Shown one piece after another: positions 53,704 through 64,000 of a DNA stretch of 64,000 nt (position 1 is the first letter of the stretch; each line of letters starts with the position of its first letter). The DNA is taken from positions 1 through 64,000 of the forward strand of contig CACYFZ010000008.1 of assembly GCA_902773835.1 (NCBI GenBank), in the 5' to 3' direction. The notes under the pieces were generated by a model that was not told where the DNA came from, searched no databases, and saw nothing but the letters and a program-made list of their open reading frames with translations. The stretch is from an uncultured Eubacteriales bacterium (GTDB lineage: Bacteria; Bacillota; Clostridia; Peptostreptococcales; Anaerovoracaceae). The translations under genes and the position numbers were made by a program.

Positions 53704-55410
53704 TTGAAATTGAAAGGTTCGGAAATATTGATGGAGTGCCTGCTGGAGCAGGAAGTGGATACTATATTCGGATATCCGGGAGGCACCATACTGAATGTAT
53801 ATGATTCTCTGGTCAAATACAGAGACAGAATAAATCACATATTGACCGCACATGAGCAGGGCGCATCACATGCGGCTGACGGTTATGCCAGAAGCACCGG
53901 AAAAGTAGGAGTGGCTTTTTCCACCTCGGGCCCCGGTGCCACAAATCTGACAACAGGAGTTGCGACGGCGTATATGGATTCGTCACCTGTAGTCTTTATT
54001 TCCTGCAATGTAGCGGACAATCTCATCGGAAAAGATTCTTTCCAGGAGGTGGACAGCACGGGAGTTATGCTGCCTATCACCAAATCCAATTTCCAGGTTA
54101 CCGATGTAAAGAAACTTGCGGGCACAGTGAGAAGGGCTTTCGCGATCGCCAGAAGCGGAAGACCGGGACCTGTGTTCATTGACATACTTAAAAATGTGAC
54201 GGCGGAGGAAGCCGAGTACGAATTCATTCCGAAGCAAAAGCATAAGGAAGCGGGCGTCCTGAAAGCCGTATACGACAGAAATATGGTGGACTACCACAAG
54301 CCTGAAATCGACGAAGATGACATCAATAAACTCGTGGAGATGATAGGCGAATCCGAAAAGCCGATGCTCATCTGCGGAGGAGGTGTCGTAAGAGGAAGAG
54401 CTCACGAGGAGTTCAATAAATTCGCCAATCTTGCGGATTCACCGACAGCCGTGACCGTAATGGGAGGCGGTGGCATGAACGGAAGAAATCCTCTCGTCAC
54501 CGGCATGATAGGAATGCATGGTTCGCAGGCGTCTAATATCGGAGTAGACGAATGCGACCTGCTTATAGCCGTCGGCTGCAGATTCTCGGACAGAGTGGCA
54601 CTCGACCCCGAGACATTTGCCGCCAAGGCCAAGATAGTACATATAGATATCGACAGATCGGAAATCAACAAGAATGTCCAGACGGATCATCATATAGTCG
54701 GCGATGCGAAGAGGGTACTTGAGAAACTGAATGAAAGACTGTCCCAGCAGGATCACAGCGAATGGAAGAAGTTCGTATTCTCCTATCCGACTGAGACCGA
54801 GTATGAGGACGGCGGGGACACCCTAAACCCGAAGCAGCTATGCAGCACTATCGCAAAGCTGATGCCTGAGGATACGATGGTGGCAACGGACGTAGGGCAG
54901 CATCAGATGTGGGCCATTCAGCACTTCCACTTCGACTATCCGGGACAGCTACTGACATCCGGCGGATTCGGCACCATGGGCTTCGGCCTCGGGGCTGCAA
55001 TCGGAGCAAAAGTCGGCAACCCTGACAAGACAGTGATTCACATCGCAGGTGACGGAAGCTTCAGAATGAATTGCAATGAGCTTACAACAGTGGAACACTA
55101 CAAGCTTCCGATTATCACCTTCGTCTTCAACAACGGAACGCTCGGAATGGTGCGTCAGTGGCAAAACCTGATTTACAAAGGTAATATCTCCGAAACGAAT
55201 ATGGACAGAGGTCCGGACTTCGTAAAACTGGCTGAGGCATACGGCCTTAAAGGTCGCAGAGTAAGCAATCAGGAAGAACTTGCAGATGCGATTAAGGATG
55301 CACTGGCATCGGGCAGCGGATACATTATCGACTGCATGCTTGATATAGATGAGATGGTAAGGCCTATGGTGGGAGGAGGATCTCACATCACGGACTTCAT
55401 GAGAACATAG
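53704..55410 (+). CDS. ilvB: Acetolactate synthase large subunit, second copy
   Basis: This 568-residue enzyme has the FGYPGGTILNVYD start, catalytic Glu in ILTAHEQGASHAADGYAR and the ThDP motif GDGSFRMNCNELTTVEHYKLPIITFVFNNGTLGMVRQW split across the C-terminal domain. The frame is open from GTG 53686, but TTG at 53704, ten nucleotides after AGGAG, gives the family start MKLKGSEILMECLLEQ. It looks more like the standard anabolic enzyme than the first copy. Confidence 0.93.
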   Translation: MKLKGSEILMECLLEQEVDTIFGYPGGTILNVYDSLVKYRDRINHILTAHEQGASHAADGYARSTGKVGVAFSTSGPGATNLTTGVATAYMDSSPVVFISCNVADNLIGKDSFQEVDSTGVMLPITKSNFQVTDVKKLAGTVRRAFAIARSGRPGPVFIDILKNVTAEEAEYEFIPKQKHKEAGVLKAVYDRNMVDYHKPEIDEDDINKLVEMIGESEKPMLICGGGVVRGRAHEEFNKFANLADSPTAVTVMGGGGMNGRNPLVTGMIGMHGSQASNIGVDECDLLIAVGCRFSDRVALDPETFAAKAKIVHIDIDRSEINKNVQTDHHIVGDAKRVLEKLNERLSQQDHSEWKKFVFSYPTETEYEDGGDTLNPKQLCSTIAKLMPEDTMVATDVGQHQMWAIQHFHFDYPGQLLTSGGFGTMGFGLGAAIGAKVGNPDKTVIHIAGDGSFRMNCNELTTVEHYKLPIITFVFNNGTLGMVRQWQNLIYKGNISETNMDRGPDFVKLAEAYGLKGRRVSNQEELADAIKDALASGSGYIIDCMLDIDEMVRPMVGGGSHITDFMRT

Positions 55411-55423
55411 GAGGGAGCGATAC

Positions 55424-55984
55424 ATGGAAAAAATGGAATTTGCCAAGAGGCAGACATTGGCGCTTCTGGTAGATAACGAGCCGGGAGTGCTTTCGCAGAT
55501 TGCAAGATTGTTCTCCAGAAAAGGATATAACATCGAGGCGTTCGCTGCAGGTCCTACTGAGAATCCCGGCGTTACGCGTATCACCATCGATGTCCTGGCG
55601 GACGAACCTCACACAGAGCTGCTTTGCAATCAGCTGAACAAGCTCTATCCGGTGCGTTCGGTAAAGTGGCTGAACGCGGAAAGCTCAATATACAGGGAAC
55701 TGATGCTCATCAAGGTAAAAGTTTCCGGAAGCGAACAGAGAAACGACGTTATACAGCTTGCGAATATTTTCAGGGCTCAGATAATCGATGTTTCACTCGA
55801 GACTCTGACTCTCGGCCTGGCGGGAGATGCCGAAAAACTCTCCGCAATGGAAAAGATACTAAGCGAGTTTGAAACACTCGAGATTGCGCGCACGGGCGTA
55901 GTTGCCATCGAGCGCGGATCCGCAACAATTAATGATGAATCCAAAGAAAGGGGCGAATTCAATTATGGCAAAAATGTATTATGA
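55424..55984 (+). CDS. ilvN: Acetolactate synthase small subunit, second copy
   Basis: This 186-residue protein has an N-terminal ACT domain ([35 protein letters not shown], read in two parts) and a C-terminal domain ending [11 protein letters not shown] plus an extra tail of about 20 residues overlapping ilvC. It differs from the first copy, suggesting two distinct holoenzymes. GGAGGGA precedes the ATG. Confidence 0.92.
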   Translation: MEKMEFAKRQTLALLVDNEPGVLSQIARLFSRKGYNIEAFAAGPTENPGVTRITIDVLADEPHTELLCNQLNKLYPVRSVKWLNAESSIYRELMLIKVKVSGSEQRNDVIQLANIFRAQIIDVSLETLTLGLAGDAEKLSAMEKILSEFETLEIARTGVVAIERGSATINDESKERGEFNYGKNVL

Positions 55985-56984
55985 GAAAGATTGTAACCTG
56001 GATGTACTGAAGGGTAAGAAAATAGCGGTTGTAGGATACGGCTCACAAGGTCACGCACATGCGATGAACCTGAGAGACTCCGGCTGCGATGTATGCGTAG
56101 GTCTCAGAAAGGGCGGTAAGTCCTGGGCAGTTGCAGAGAAAGACGGCTTCGAAGTATATGAGGTTGCAGAGGCTGCAAAGAAGGCTGACATCGTTATCAT
56201 GCTGATTAATGACGAGGTTCAGGCAGCTGTATATAAGAGCGAAATCGAGCCTAATCTGGAGGCAGGCAACGCACTCGCATTTGCACACGGATTCAACATC
56301 CGTTACGGACAGATCGTCCCTCCTGCAGATGTAGACGTATTCATGGCTGCACCTAAAGGACCGGGACACACCGTAAGAAGCCAGTATGTGGCAGGAAAGG
56401 GAGTTCCTTGTCTTGTAGCAGTAGAAAATGATGCGAGCGGAAAAGCTCTCGACATTGCACTTGCATATATCGCAGGTATCGGCGGCGCGCGTGCAGGAAT
56501 TCTTGAGACTACATTCAGAGAAGAGACAGAGACAGACCTCTTCGGAGAGCAGACTGTTCTCTGCGGCGGTGTAGTAGACCTCATGCAGTGCGGATTCGAA
56601 GTTCTCGTTGAGGCAGGATACGATCCGCTGAATGCATATTTCGAATGTATCCATGAGCTTAAGCTCATCATCGACCTCGTTAATAAGGCAGGCGTTTCCG
56701 GGATGAACTACTCCATCTCGGATACAGCAGAATACGGCGAGTACGTATCGGGACCTCGCGTATTCCCGCATGATGAACTCAAAGCCAATATGAGAAAGGT
56801 TCTGACAGATATCCAGGACGGCACATTTGCAGGCAAGTGGATTCAGGAGAACAAGAACGGAAGAACATTCTTCAACTCTAAGAGAAATCAGCTGGCACAG
56901 CACGAGATGGAAGTCGTCGGCAAGGAGCTCAGAGAGGGAATGCTCTGGAAGAACGACAGCGACCTCGATACAGCTTCTAACTAG
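55965..56984 (+). CDS. ilvC: Ketol-acid reductoisomerase
   Basis: This enzyme isomerises and reduces acetolactate to dihydroxyisovalerate. The 339-residue class I enzyme has the NADPH-binding [22 protein letters not shown] and cofactor loop [10 protein letters not shown], and the C-terminal metal-binding EXXXE-type helices. The frame is open earlier, but ATG at 55965 gives the family start [18 protein letters not shown]. It overlaps the end of ilvN by 20 nt. Confidence 0.96.
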   Translation: MAKMYYEKDCNLDVLKGKKIAVVGYGSQGHAHAMNLRDSGCDVCVGLRKGGKSWAVAEKDGFEVYEVAEAAKKADIVIMLINDEVQAAVYKSEIEPNLEAGNALAFAHGFNIRYGQIVPPADVDVFMAAPKGPGHTVRSQYVAGKGVPCLVAVENDASGKALDIALAYIAGIGGARAGILETTFREETETDLFGEQTVLCGGVVDLMQCGFEVLVEAGYDPLNAYFECIHELKLIIDLVNKAGVSGMNYSISDTAEYGEYVSGPRVFPHDELKANMRKVLTDIQDGTFAGKWIQENKNGRTFFNSKRNQLAQHEMEVVGKELREGMLWKNDSDLDTASN

Positions 56985-56995
56985 AGAGGAAAGAA

Positions 56996-58657
56996 ATGAA
57001 ATCGGATAATACTAAAAAAGGTATAGACCGCGCTCCCAACAGATCACTGATGTTCGCAGCCGGTCTGACCGAGGAAGAACTGAAGCGCCCTATGATAGGC
57101 GTGGTCAGCTCATATAATGAAATCGTTCCGGGTCATATGCACCTGGATAAGATAAGCGAGGCCGTAAAGGCAGGTATAAGAGCAGCCGGCGGAACGCCTG
57201 TGATGTTCCCTGCAATTGCGGTATGCGACGGAATTGCAATGGGACATATCGGAATGAAGTACTCTCTTGTAACAAGGGAGCTTATAGCCGACTCCACTGA
57301 GTGTATGGCCGTTGCTCACCAGCTGGACGGACTCGTAATGGTACCTAACTGCGATAAGAACGTGCCGGGACTTTTGATGGCAGCTGCCAGAATAAACATC
57401 CCGACAATATTCTGCGCCGGCGGTCCGATGCTGGCCGGCCGTCTGCCGGACGGCAGACGCAGCTGCCTTTCGGATATCTTTGAGGCGGTAGGCGCATATC
57501 ACGCAGGAAAGCTCGATGAAGAGGGCATGAAAGAATATGAAGAGCATGTATGCCCGTCATGCGGTTCATGCTCAGGCATGTATACAGCCAATTCCATGAA
57601 CTGCCTGACAGAAGCCATAGGCATGGCTCTTCGGGGAAACGGAACGGTTCCGGCTCCGATGTCAGCCAGAATAAGACTGGCCAAGGAAACCGGCATGAAG
57701 ATTATGGAGCTTGTGGAAAAGGATATAAAGCCTCGTGACATCATGACAGAGGCGGCTTTCCGCAATGCCGAGACAGTGGATATGGCTCTCGGCTGCTCTA
57801 CCAATACCATGCTTCACCTTCCTGCCATTGCACATGAGGCGGGAGTAGAAATGGACTTTGACAAGGCCAACGAGATAAGTGCGGTTACGCCTAACCTCTG
57901 CCACCTCGCACCGGCAGGCCCGACTTTCATGGAGGACCTCGACGCAGCCGGCGGAGTATATGCCGTAATGAAGGAACTTACAAAAGCAAATCTCCTTGAT
58001 ACATCACTTATCACCGCAAGCGGAAAGACCGTAGCTGAAAATATAAAAGATGCGGATAATCTCGATACCGAGACCATCAGACCGCTGGAGAATCCGTATA
58101 TGAAGACGGGCGGAATCGCCGTTCTTAAGGGAAGCCTCGCGCCGGACGGCTGCGTAGTAAAGCAGTCTGCGGTAAAGGAAGAGATGCTTAAGCATGAAGG
58201 CCCTGCCAGAGTATTCGATTCGGAAGAAGATGCCATCAAGGTAATTTACGAAGGAGGCATCAAAGCGGGAGACGTAGTCGTAATCCGCTACGAAGGCCCT
58301 AAGGGCGGCCCGGGCATGAGAGAGATGCTTAACCCTACATCCGCTATTGCAGGAATGGGGCTTGATGACTCCGTAGCACTTATAACGGACGGAAGGTTCT
58401 CCGGTGCCACAAGAGGTGCTTCCATAGGACATGTAAGTCCTGAAGCCGCGTCCGGCGGAAACATCGGACTCGTTAAGGACGGAGACATCATCGCGATAGA
58501 TATACCGGGCAGAATGATTGAGCTTAAGGTGAGCGATGAAGAGCTTGAAGCAAGACGTTCTGAATGGGTATGCCCTGAACCTAAGGTTAAGACGGGATAC
58601 CTCACACGCTACGCTAAGCTGGTAAGTTCGGCAGATAAGGGAGCGATACTGGAGTAA
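56996..58657 (+). CDS. ilvD: Dihydroxy-acid dehydratase
   Basis: This iron-sulfur enzyme forms the 2-keto acid precursors of valine and isoleucine. The 553-residue protein has the cluster cysteines in NCDKNVPG and [19 protein letters not shown], and the substrate motif [20 protein letters not shown]. It lies 11 nt after ilvC with AGAGAGGAAAG upstream. Confidence 0.97.
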   Translation: MKSDNTKKGIDRAPNRSLMFAAGLTEEELKRPMIGVVSSYNEIVPGHMHLDKISEAVKAGIRAAGGTPVMFPAIAVCDGIAMGHIGMKYSLVTRELIADSTECMAVAHQLDGLVMVPNCDKNVPGLLMAAARINIPTIFCAGGPMLAGRLPDGRRSCLSDIFEAVGAYHAGKLDEEGMKEYEEHVCPSCGSCSGMYTANSMNCLTEAIGMALRGNGTVPAPMSARIRLAKETGMKIMELVEKDIKPRDIMTEAAFRNAETVDMALGCSTNTMLHLPAIAHEAGVEMDFDKANEISAVTPNLCHLAPAGPTFMEDLDAAGGVYAVMKELTKANLLDTSLITASGKTVAENIKDADNLDTETIRPLENPYMKTGGIAVLKGSLAPDGCVVKQSAVKEEMLKHEGPARVFDSEEDAIKVIYEGGIKAGDVVVIRYEGPKGGPGMREMLNPTSAIAGMGLDDSVALITDGRFSGATRGASIGHVSPEAASGGNIGLVKDGDIIAIDIPGRMIELKVSDEELEARRSEWVCPEPKVKTGYLTRYAKLVSSADKGAILE

Positions 58658-58693
58658 CAAAGCAGTAAAAATACTGTGACGATGGGTAATAAA

Positions 58694-60292
58694 ATGGAAC
58701 AAGTAAGAATATTTGATACCACGCTGCGCGACGGTGAGCAGTCACCGGGCTGCAGCATGAACTTAAGAGAAAAGATCGAAGTGGCCCGCTGCCTCGAGAA
58801 GATGCACGTAGACATCATCGAGGCGGGATTTGCCATCGCATCTCCGGGCGACTTCGAATCCGTAAAGACGATAGCCGAGACCATCAAGGGATGCACTATA
58901 GCATCTCTTGCTCGTTCTACGGAGAAGGACATAGACACAGCCTGGGAAGCCGTAAAAGGAGCGGTTGACCCTCGTATTCACGTGTTTATAGCGACTTCTC
59001 CGCTTCATATGGAGTATAAGCTGAAGAAAACTCCGGAGCAGGTTTTGGAGCAGACTGCCGCTATGGTGGCACATGCCAAGAAGTATTGCTCCAATATCGA
59101 GTTCTCGGCAGAGGACGCCACAAGGAGCGAGCCTGAATTTCTTAAGAAGGTGGTAGGAGTTGCCATAGAAAACGGCGCAACCACCATCAATATCCCGGAT
59201 ACTGTGGGCTACACGACTCCGGAGGAAATGAAGGCGCTTATCGAGGACGTAAAAACTAATGTTAAAGGTGCTGAGAATGTAGTATTCTCCGTCCATTGTC
59301 ACAACGACCTCGGAATGGCCACTGCCAATGCACTTGCCGGAGTCCTCGGCGGCGCACGTCAGGTGGAATGCACCATTAACGGACTCGGTGAGAGAGCCGG
59401 AAACACATCTCTTGAAGAGATCGTAATGGCCATTAAGACCAGGCAGGACCTCGCGGAGCTCACTACGGGCATTGACACTACACAGATTCACAGAGCCAGT
59501 CAGACCGTCTATAATATCATCGGTCAGACTGCACCGCTGAATAAGCCTATCGTAGGTAAGAATGCGTTTGCCCACGAGTCAGGCATACACCAGCACGGAG
59601 TTCTCGCCAATAAGAAGACTTACGAGATAATGACTCCGGAATCCGTAGGAATCAAGGCCAACAACATGGTGCTCGGAAAGCACTCCGGACGCCACGCCGT
59701 AGGACAGAGGCTTGAAGAACTCGGATTTAATCTTTCCAAGGAAGAACTCGACAGATGCTTTGAGGAATTCAAAGTCGTATGCGATAAGAAAAAGAGCATC
59801 AATGATGCCGACCTCGAAGCTATCGTTACGCATAACACCAATGTGATCTTTGAGGAAGAAGAACAGGGATATAAACTCGATTGGTTCCAGATGGCAACCT
59901 CTAACTTCACGACTGCCACATGCACGGTCAGTCTTGAAAAGGACGGAGAGAAGATGCAGGATGTGGCTCTCGGAGACGGTCCTATCGATGCGGCTTACAA
60001 TGCCATCGATGAGATTATCAAACCGTCTGAGCACAGCTTCGATATCTTCAATATCCATTCGATTTCCGAAGGTAAGGACACCCTAGGTGACGTTACCGTA
60101 AAGGTTAACGCCTATGACAGAACTTTTACCGGACGCGGTCTTTCGACGGATATTATGGAAGCCAGCATCAATGCATATCTCGGAGCGCTCAACCGCATGA
60201 TGAGATATGAGAAGAAAATGGAATCGATTCCTGCAGAAGAAAAAGGAAAGAAACGCATCAAGGTTACGGAAGTGGCTGAGAGCGAACAATAA
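58694..60292 (+). CDS. leuA: 2-isopropylmalate synthase
   Basis: This enzyme condenses acetyl-CoA with 2-ketoisovalerate, the first committed step to leucine. The 532-residue protein has FDTTLRDGEQSPGCSMN, metal-binding HCHNDLGMATANALAG and a C-terminal LeuA regulatory domain (FQMATSNFTTATCTVSLEKDGEK). Possible starts are GTG 58676, ATG 58682 and ATG 58694; none has a strong ribosome binding site, and the last gives the family N-terminus MEQVRIFDTTLRDG. Confidence 0.94.
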   Translation: MEQVRIFDTTLRDGEQSPGCSMNLREKIEVARCLEKMHVDIIEAGFAIASPGDFESVKTIAETIKGCTIASLARSTEKDIDTAWEAVKGAVDPRIHVFIATSPLHMEYKLKKTPEQVLEQTAAMVAHAKKYCSNIEFSAEDATRSEPEFLKKVVGVAIENGATTINIPDTVGYTTPEEMKALIEDVKTNVKGAENVVFSVHCHNDLGMATANALAGVLGGARQVECTINGLGERAGNTSLEEIVMAIKTRQDLAELTTGIDTTQIHRASQTVYNIIGQTAPLNKPIVGKNAFAHESGIHQHGVLANKKTYEIMTPESVGIKANNMVLGKHSGRHAVGQRLEELGFNLSKEELDRCFEEFKVVCDKKKSINDADLEAIVTHNTNVIFEEEEQGYKLDWFQMATSNFTTATCTVSLEKDGEKMQDVALGDGPIDAAYNAIDEIIKPSEHSFDIFNIHSISEGKDTLGDVTVKVNAYDRTFTGRGLSTDIMEASINAYLGALNRMMRYEKKMESIPAEEKGKKRIKVTEVAESEQ

Positions 60293-60304
60293 AGGGGGAT
60301 TCTA

Positions 60305-61558
60305 ATGGGAATGACCATGACTGAAAAGATTCTCGCTGCACACGCCGACCTTCCGAGCGTGCAGGCGGGAGATCTCATAGAAGCTAAGCTGGATATAGTA
60401 CTCGGAAATGACGTAACCACACCGGTTGCCATAGGAGTTTTCGAGAAGGCCGGCTTTGAAAAAGTATTCGATAAAGAAAAAATCGTAATTGCGCTGGACC
60501 ACTACACTCCGTGCAAGGACATAAAGTCTGCGGAGCTTTGTGTGACCGCAAGGGAGTTCGCCAAGAAGCAGGGTATCACGCATCTTTATGATGTAGGTGA
60601 GGTCGGCATAGAACACGCACTCCTTCCCGAGCAGGGTCTCGTAGGCCCGGGAGACTGCATTATAGGTGCGGATTCTCACACTTGCACATACGGTGCACTC
60701 GGAGCATTCTCCACGGGCGTCGGATCCACTGACATGGCTGCCGGAATGGCATCAGGCCTCAACTGGTTCAAGGTGCCGCCTGCAATCAAAGTAGAGCTTA
60801 AAGGCAAGCTTCAGAAAAACGTATCCGGTAAGGATGTTATACTTCATCTTATCGGTCTCATAGGAGTGGACGGTGCTCTGTATAAATCTCTCGAGTTCAC
60901 GGGAGAGGGAGTCGCCGAACTTTCCATGGATGACAGATTTACCATCGCCAATATGGCTATTGAAGCCGGCGGTAAGAACGGCATTTTCCCTGTCGATGAA
61001 AAGACCATGGAATATATAAAGGGAAGATTCAAAAGAGAGCCTAAGGTATATGAGGCAGATGATGATGCCGAGTATGAGAGCGTCGTAGAGATCAATCTCT
61101 CGGAACTTAAGCCGACAGTGGCCATGCCGCATCTTCCGTCCAACACAAAGACGGTTGATGAAGTAGCGGGCCTTCACATCGACCAGGTTGTAATCGGCTC
61201 ATGCACCAACGGACGCATGGATGATATGAGATCGGCTGCTGCAATACTTAAAGGAAAGAAGGTCGCAGACGGAGTGCGCTGCATAGTGATTCCCGCGACC
61301 CAGCAGATATATATGGACTGCATGGAGGAAGGCCTGCTTAAGATATTCGTTGAGTCAGGCTGCGCAGTATCAGCGCCTACATGCGGACCGTGTCTCGGAG
61401 GTCATATGGGAGTTATGGCGGACGGAGAAAGGGCAGTATCCACCACCAACAGAAACTTTATAGGCCGTATGGGACACACGGGATCAGAAGTAATACTGGC
61501 AAGCCCTGCAGTGGCTGCGGCATCTGCCGTGGCAGGCTGCGTAGCAGTGCCTGAGTAG
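60305..61558 (+). CDS. leuC: 3-isopropylmalate dehydratase large subunit
   Basis: This 417-residue protein, with LeuD, isomerises isopropylmalate through a [4Fe-4S] cluster. It has [23 protein letters not shown], cluster cysteines in GSCTNGR and [13 protein letters not shown]. It is of the shorter homoaconitase/LeuC2 type found in Clostridia and archaea. AAAGGGGG precedes it. Confidence 0.96.
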   Translation: MGMTMTEKILAAHADLPSVQAGDLIEAKLDIVLGNDVTTPVAIGVFEKAGFEKVFDKEKIVIALDHYTPCKDIKSAELCVTAREFAKKQGITHLYDVGEVGIEHALLPEQGLVGPGDCIIGADSHTCTYGALGAFSTGVGSTDMAAGMASGLNWFKVPPAIKVELKGKLQKNVSGKDVILHLIGLIGVDGALYKSLEFTGEGVAELSMDDRFTIANMAIEAGGKNGIFPVDEKTMEYIKGRFKREPKVYEADDDAEYESVVEINLSELKPTVAMPHLPSNTKTVDEVAGLHIDQVVIGSCTNGRMDDMRSAAAILKGKKVADGVRCIVIPATQQIYMDCMEEGLLKIFVESGCAVSAPTCGPCLGGHMGVMADGERAVSTTNRNFIGRMGHTGSEVILASPAVAAASAVAGCVAVPE

Positions 61559-61576
61559 GGATAACGGAGGTAAGAC

Positions 61577-62062
61577 ATGAAAGGAAAAGTATGGAAATAC
61601 GGAGATAATATCGATACCGACGTTATCATACCTGCAAGATATCTTAACGATCCTGATCCTAAAGCTCTGGCATCTCACTGCATGTGCGATATCGATGAGA
61701 GCTTCGCAGGAAAGGTGCAGGCAGGTGACATCATGGTAGGCGGAAGCAACTTCGGCTGCGGCTCTTCCAGAGAGCATGCACCGGTTGCCATTCAATCCAG
61801 CGGAGTATCCTGTGTAATAGCAGCAAGCTTCGCCAGGATCTTCTACAGAAATGCTATCAACATCGGCTTTCCGATTCTCGAATGCCCTGAGGCATCGGAA
61901 GCCATCAAGGCAGGAGACATCGTTTCGGTAGATACTAAAACGGGAGTTATCACTGACGAGACAACCGGACAGAGCTTCCAAGCGAAGCCCTTCCCTGAAT
62001 TCATAGAGAACATGATAGATAAAGGCGGCTTGATGCCTTATCTGAAAGAAAAGGTTAAATAG
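61577..62062 (+). CDS. leuD: 3-isopropylmalate dehydratase small subunit
   Basis: This 161-residue swivel-domain subunit pairs with LeuC. The DNIDTDVIIPARYL motif and GGSNFGCGSSREHAP loop for substrate binding are intact. It starts 18 nt after leuC with CGGAGG, and its stop is one base before leuB. Confidence 0.96.
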   Translation: MKGKVWKYGDNIDTDVIIPARYLNDPDPKALASHCMCDIDESFAGKVQAGDIMVGGSNFGCGSSREHAPVAIQSSGVSCVIAASFARIFYRNAINIGFPILECPEASEAIKAGDIVSVDTKTGVITDETTGQSFQAKPFPEFIENMIDKGGLMPYLKEKVK

Positions 62063-62063
62063 T

Positions 62064-63134
62064 ATGAAATACAATATTGCTTTGGTTCCGGGAGACGGAA
62101 TCGGCCCGGAAATAGTATCGGCAGCGGTAGAGGTTCTGAAGGCTGTCGGAGATAAATACGGACATGAATTCGTATTCAATGAATACTATGCGGGAGGCTG
62201 CGCCATAGATAAATTCGGCGAGCCGCTTCCTCAGGAGACAATCGACGGCTGCCTTGCATCCGACAGCGTTATTCTCGGTGCGGTAGGAGGCCCTAAATGG
62301 GATGATGTACCTAATCATCTGAGACCGGAGAAGGGACTTTTGGCGATCAGAAAGGCTCTCGGTCTTTACACCAACCTGAGGCCTGCAAAGATACAGCCGG
62401 CTCTCGCTGATGCCTGCGTACTCAGACCTGACATCGCAGCCAAGGGATTCGACCTCATGATAGTCCGAGAGCTCACAGGCGGTATCTACTTCGGAGAAAG
62501 AGGCAGGAATGAAAAGGGAGACGCTGCCTACGATACCGAAAGCTACAGCACAGAAGAAATAGAAAGAAATGCGAGAAATGCATTTGAGATAGCAAGAAAG
62601 AGAAAGGGACATGTTACCAGCGTTGAGAAGTCCAACGTTCTTGAGACTTCCAGGCTTTGGAAAGAAACAGTTCATCATCTGCAGGAGACTGAATATCCTG
62701 ATGTAAAGCTGGACGATATGTACGTGGACAATGCGGCAATGCAGCTTGTCAGAGATCCGTCTTTCTTCGATGTAATCGTAACATCGAATATGTTCGGAGA
62801 TATACTATCCGATGAAGCATCTCAGGTGACGGGTTCCATAGGACTTCTGGCCTCGGCATCTCTCGGAGACAGCAAGCGCGGCATGTATGAGCCGATCCAC
62901 GGCTCGGCACCTGATATTGCTGGTACCGGCCTGGCAAACCCTATAGCCACAATTCTCTCGGCTGCCATGATGCTTAGATACTCATTCGACCTCGGGGAAG
63001 AGGCAGACTGCATAGAAAATGCCGTCAACAAAGTCCTCGAAGCCGGATGGCGCACCAAGGATATTGCGGCACCCGGAGATGAGAACTGGCTCAAGGGCTC
63101 CGAGATGAAGGATAAGATACTCGCGGAGATATAG
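62064..63134 (+). CDS. leuB: 3-isopropylmalate dehydrogenase
   Basis: This enzyme oxidises and decarboxylates isopropylmalate to 2-ketoisocaproate with NAD. The 356-residue protein has LVPGDGIGPEIVSAAVEVL, the substrate region LRPAKIQP and RELTGGIYFGERGR, and the metal-binding TSNMFGDILSDEASQVTGSIGLL split around residue 240, then EPIHGSAPDIAG. It ends the leucine pathway genes. Confidence 0.97.
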   Translation: MKYNIALVPGDGIGPEIVSAAVEVLKAVGDKYGHEFVFNEYYAGGCAIDKFGEPLPQETIDGCLASDSVILGAVGGPKWDDVPNHLRPEKGLLAIRKALGLYTNLRPAKIQPALADACVLRPDIAAKGFDLMIVRELTGGIYFGERGRNEKGDAAYDTESYSTEEIERNARNAFEIARKRKGHVTSVEKSNVLETSRLWKETVHHLQETEYPDVKLDDMYVDNAAMQLVRDPSFFDVIVTSNMFGDILSDEASQVTGSIGLLASASLGDSKRGMYEPIHGSAPDIAGTGLANPIATILSAAMMLRYSFDLGEEADCIENAVNKVLEAGWRTKDIAAPGDENWLKGSEMKDKILAEI

Positions 63135-63145
63135 GAAAGAAGAAA

Positions 63146-64000
63146 ATGACAGAACAGGATTTAATATTTTACTCGGATTCCGAAGAAGCGGAATTTCAAG
63201 TAATATGCGACTGGGAACATACCCTGGCTGCGACAGGAGAGGATGCGTTCGATTCAGATGATGAATTTGATTATCAGATGGGATCTGAGCCGAATCGTCT
63301 GATCGCGCGCCTGGTTTCCTTTGCGACGGAATACGGCCTGGAAGGCAATCTCTGGCAGCAGTGGATCGCATATCTTCTTATTTCTGACGAGAATCCGTTC
63401 AGCCTGGCTTGCGAGAGGCGAAGTGCAGATGCCAAATCCACTATGGTGAAACTCGCAAAGTCTGATTTCAGCAAGATATATGAACTGTTTAAAGAAGGTC
63501 CGGATACCGAATATGATGCGGATATACCTGACTTCGAAGAATTGCTGCAGGCATACAAAGCACCTTATGCTTCTGAGAAAGAAAACTTGGCGGGAGCACA
63601 GATAAGGGAACTTGCAGCAATACTTGCCGAAGCAAAAAATGCGGGCGAGTTCTGCAGTGCAGTTCTGAAGTATTACGAAGAACACGGAGTGGGAATTTAC
63701 GGCCTGCACAGAGTCTTCAGGACAGAAGGTGAAGAAGGATGTATAGATATCCTTCCGATAAAAGAGGCTGAGGATGTAAGCTTCGATACTCTCATCGGAT
63801 GTGATGAGCAGATTGCGACTCTTAAGAGCAATACGGAAGCCTTCCTTAAGGGCATTCCTGCCAACAACGTGCTTCTCTTCGGAGACAGCGGTACGGGCAA
63901 GTCAACGAGCGTGCACGCTCTTATGCATGATTATTACAATGACGGCCTTAGGATTGTAGAGCTGGCCAAGCACGACAGAGGCAGGCTCCCTGAGCTGATG
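63146..64000 (+). CDS. DUF815-type AAA ATPase, cut by the window end
   Basis: The frame opens at ATG 63146 after GGAAAGAAGAAA and runs without stop to the window edge (285 codons seen). The first 220 residues are acidic and helical. A Walker A motif GDSGTGKST follows the segment LKGIPANNVLLF near residue 250, then LRIVELAKHDRGRLPEL, the pattern of the DUF815 ATPase family. The role is unknown. It lies 11 nt after leuB, so it may be co-transcribed, although its function need not be linked. Confidence 0.8.
   Translation, partial: MTEQDLIFYSDSEEAEFQVICDWEHTLAATGEDAFDSDDEFDYQMGSEPNRLIARLVSFATEYGLEGNLWQQWIAYLLISDENPFSLACERRSADAKSTMVKLAKSDFSKIYELFKEGPDTEYDADIPDFEELLQAYKAPYASEKENLAGAQIRELAAILAEAKNAGEFCSAVLKYYEEHGVGIYGLHRVFRTEGEEGCIDILPIKEAEDVSFDTLIGCDEQIATLKSNTEAFLKGIPANNVLLFGDSGTGKSTSVHALMHDYYNDGLRIVELAKHDRGRLPELM

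Overview
The window is one end of a conserved chromosomal region of a low-to-mid GC Gram-positive anaerobe, most likely class Clostridia. The evidence is the Firmicutes-type gene order L30-L15-secY-adk-map-infA-L36-S13-S11-S4-rpoA-L17, the zinc-type short S14, the Bacillus-like cluster SRP RNA-dnaX-ybaB-recR, a DeoR-controlled fructose PTS, and anaerobe oxidative-stress proteins (rubredoxin, ferredoxin and rubrerythrin domains). An ornithine-racemase-like gene, leucine dehydrogenase and BrnQ fit an amino-acid-fermenting lifestyle. Assignment below class (for example Anaerovoracaceae/Family XIII) is only an impression.

Layout. 1-661: gene-free control region with a strong sigma-A promoter and a duplicated leader segment. 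662-16329: S10-spc-alpha ribosomal superoperon with secY, adk, map, infA and rpoA, closed by an intrinsic terminator. 16485-22797: F-type ATP synthase operon atpB-E-F-A-G-D-C. It has no separate delta gene; the C-terminal half of delta is fused to the front of alpha. 22832-24214: FAD oxidoreductase. 24258-24392: SRP RNA, then dnaX, ybaB, recR, brnQ and a YbaK-type deacylase. 28942-29206: a promoter followed by a dense array of hairpins, containing a 56-bp element found again, inverted and identical, at 40348. 29207-34274: acyl-CoA-synthetase-like ligase, Orr-like racemase, greA, lysS. 34457-40280: fru regulon (fruR, fruK, fruA) that also carries the general PTS genes ptsH and ptsI, preceded by three 20-bp tandem operator-like repeats. 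40482-42794: Rrf2 regulator, then a Fur-box-preceded pair encoding a double-rubredoxin protein and a ferredoxin-rubrerythrin fusion with a good internal ribosome binding site. 42918-44955: SPFH protein and a 6-phosphofructokinase with unusual active-site residues. 45025-48046 (minus): asparaginase, LysR regulator, TSUP transporter. 48354-51362: two membrane PH-like proteins, a flavodoxin-domain protein and leucine dehydrogenase. 51589-63134: a complete branched-chain amino acid operon ilvB1-ilvN1-ilvB2-ilvN2-ilvC-ilvD-leuA-leuC-leuD-leuB with two acetolactate synthases. 63146-64000: start of a DUF815-type ATPase, cut by the window end.

How it works together: the left half is housekeeping (translation, secretion, energy coupling, DNA processing). 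The right half is carbon and amino-acid metabolism plus redox defence. Leucine dehydrogenase and the ilv-leu operon are divergent and share a palindromic control region, so they are probably co-regulated by branched-chain amino acid status. The most unusual items are the delta-alpha ATP synthase fusion, the dual-start ferredoxin-rubrerythrin gene, and the promoter-driven structured RNA candidate at 28.97-29.2 kb with its dispersed palindromic repeat.
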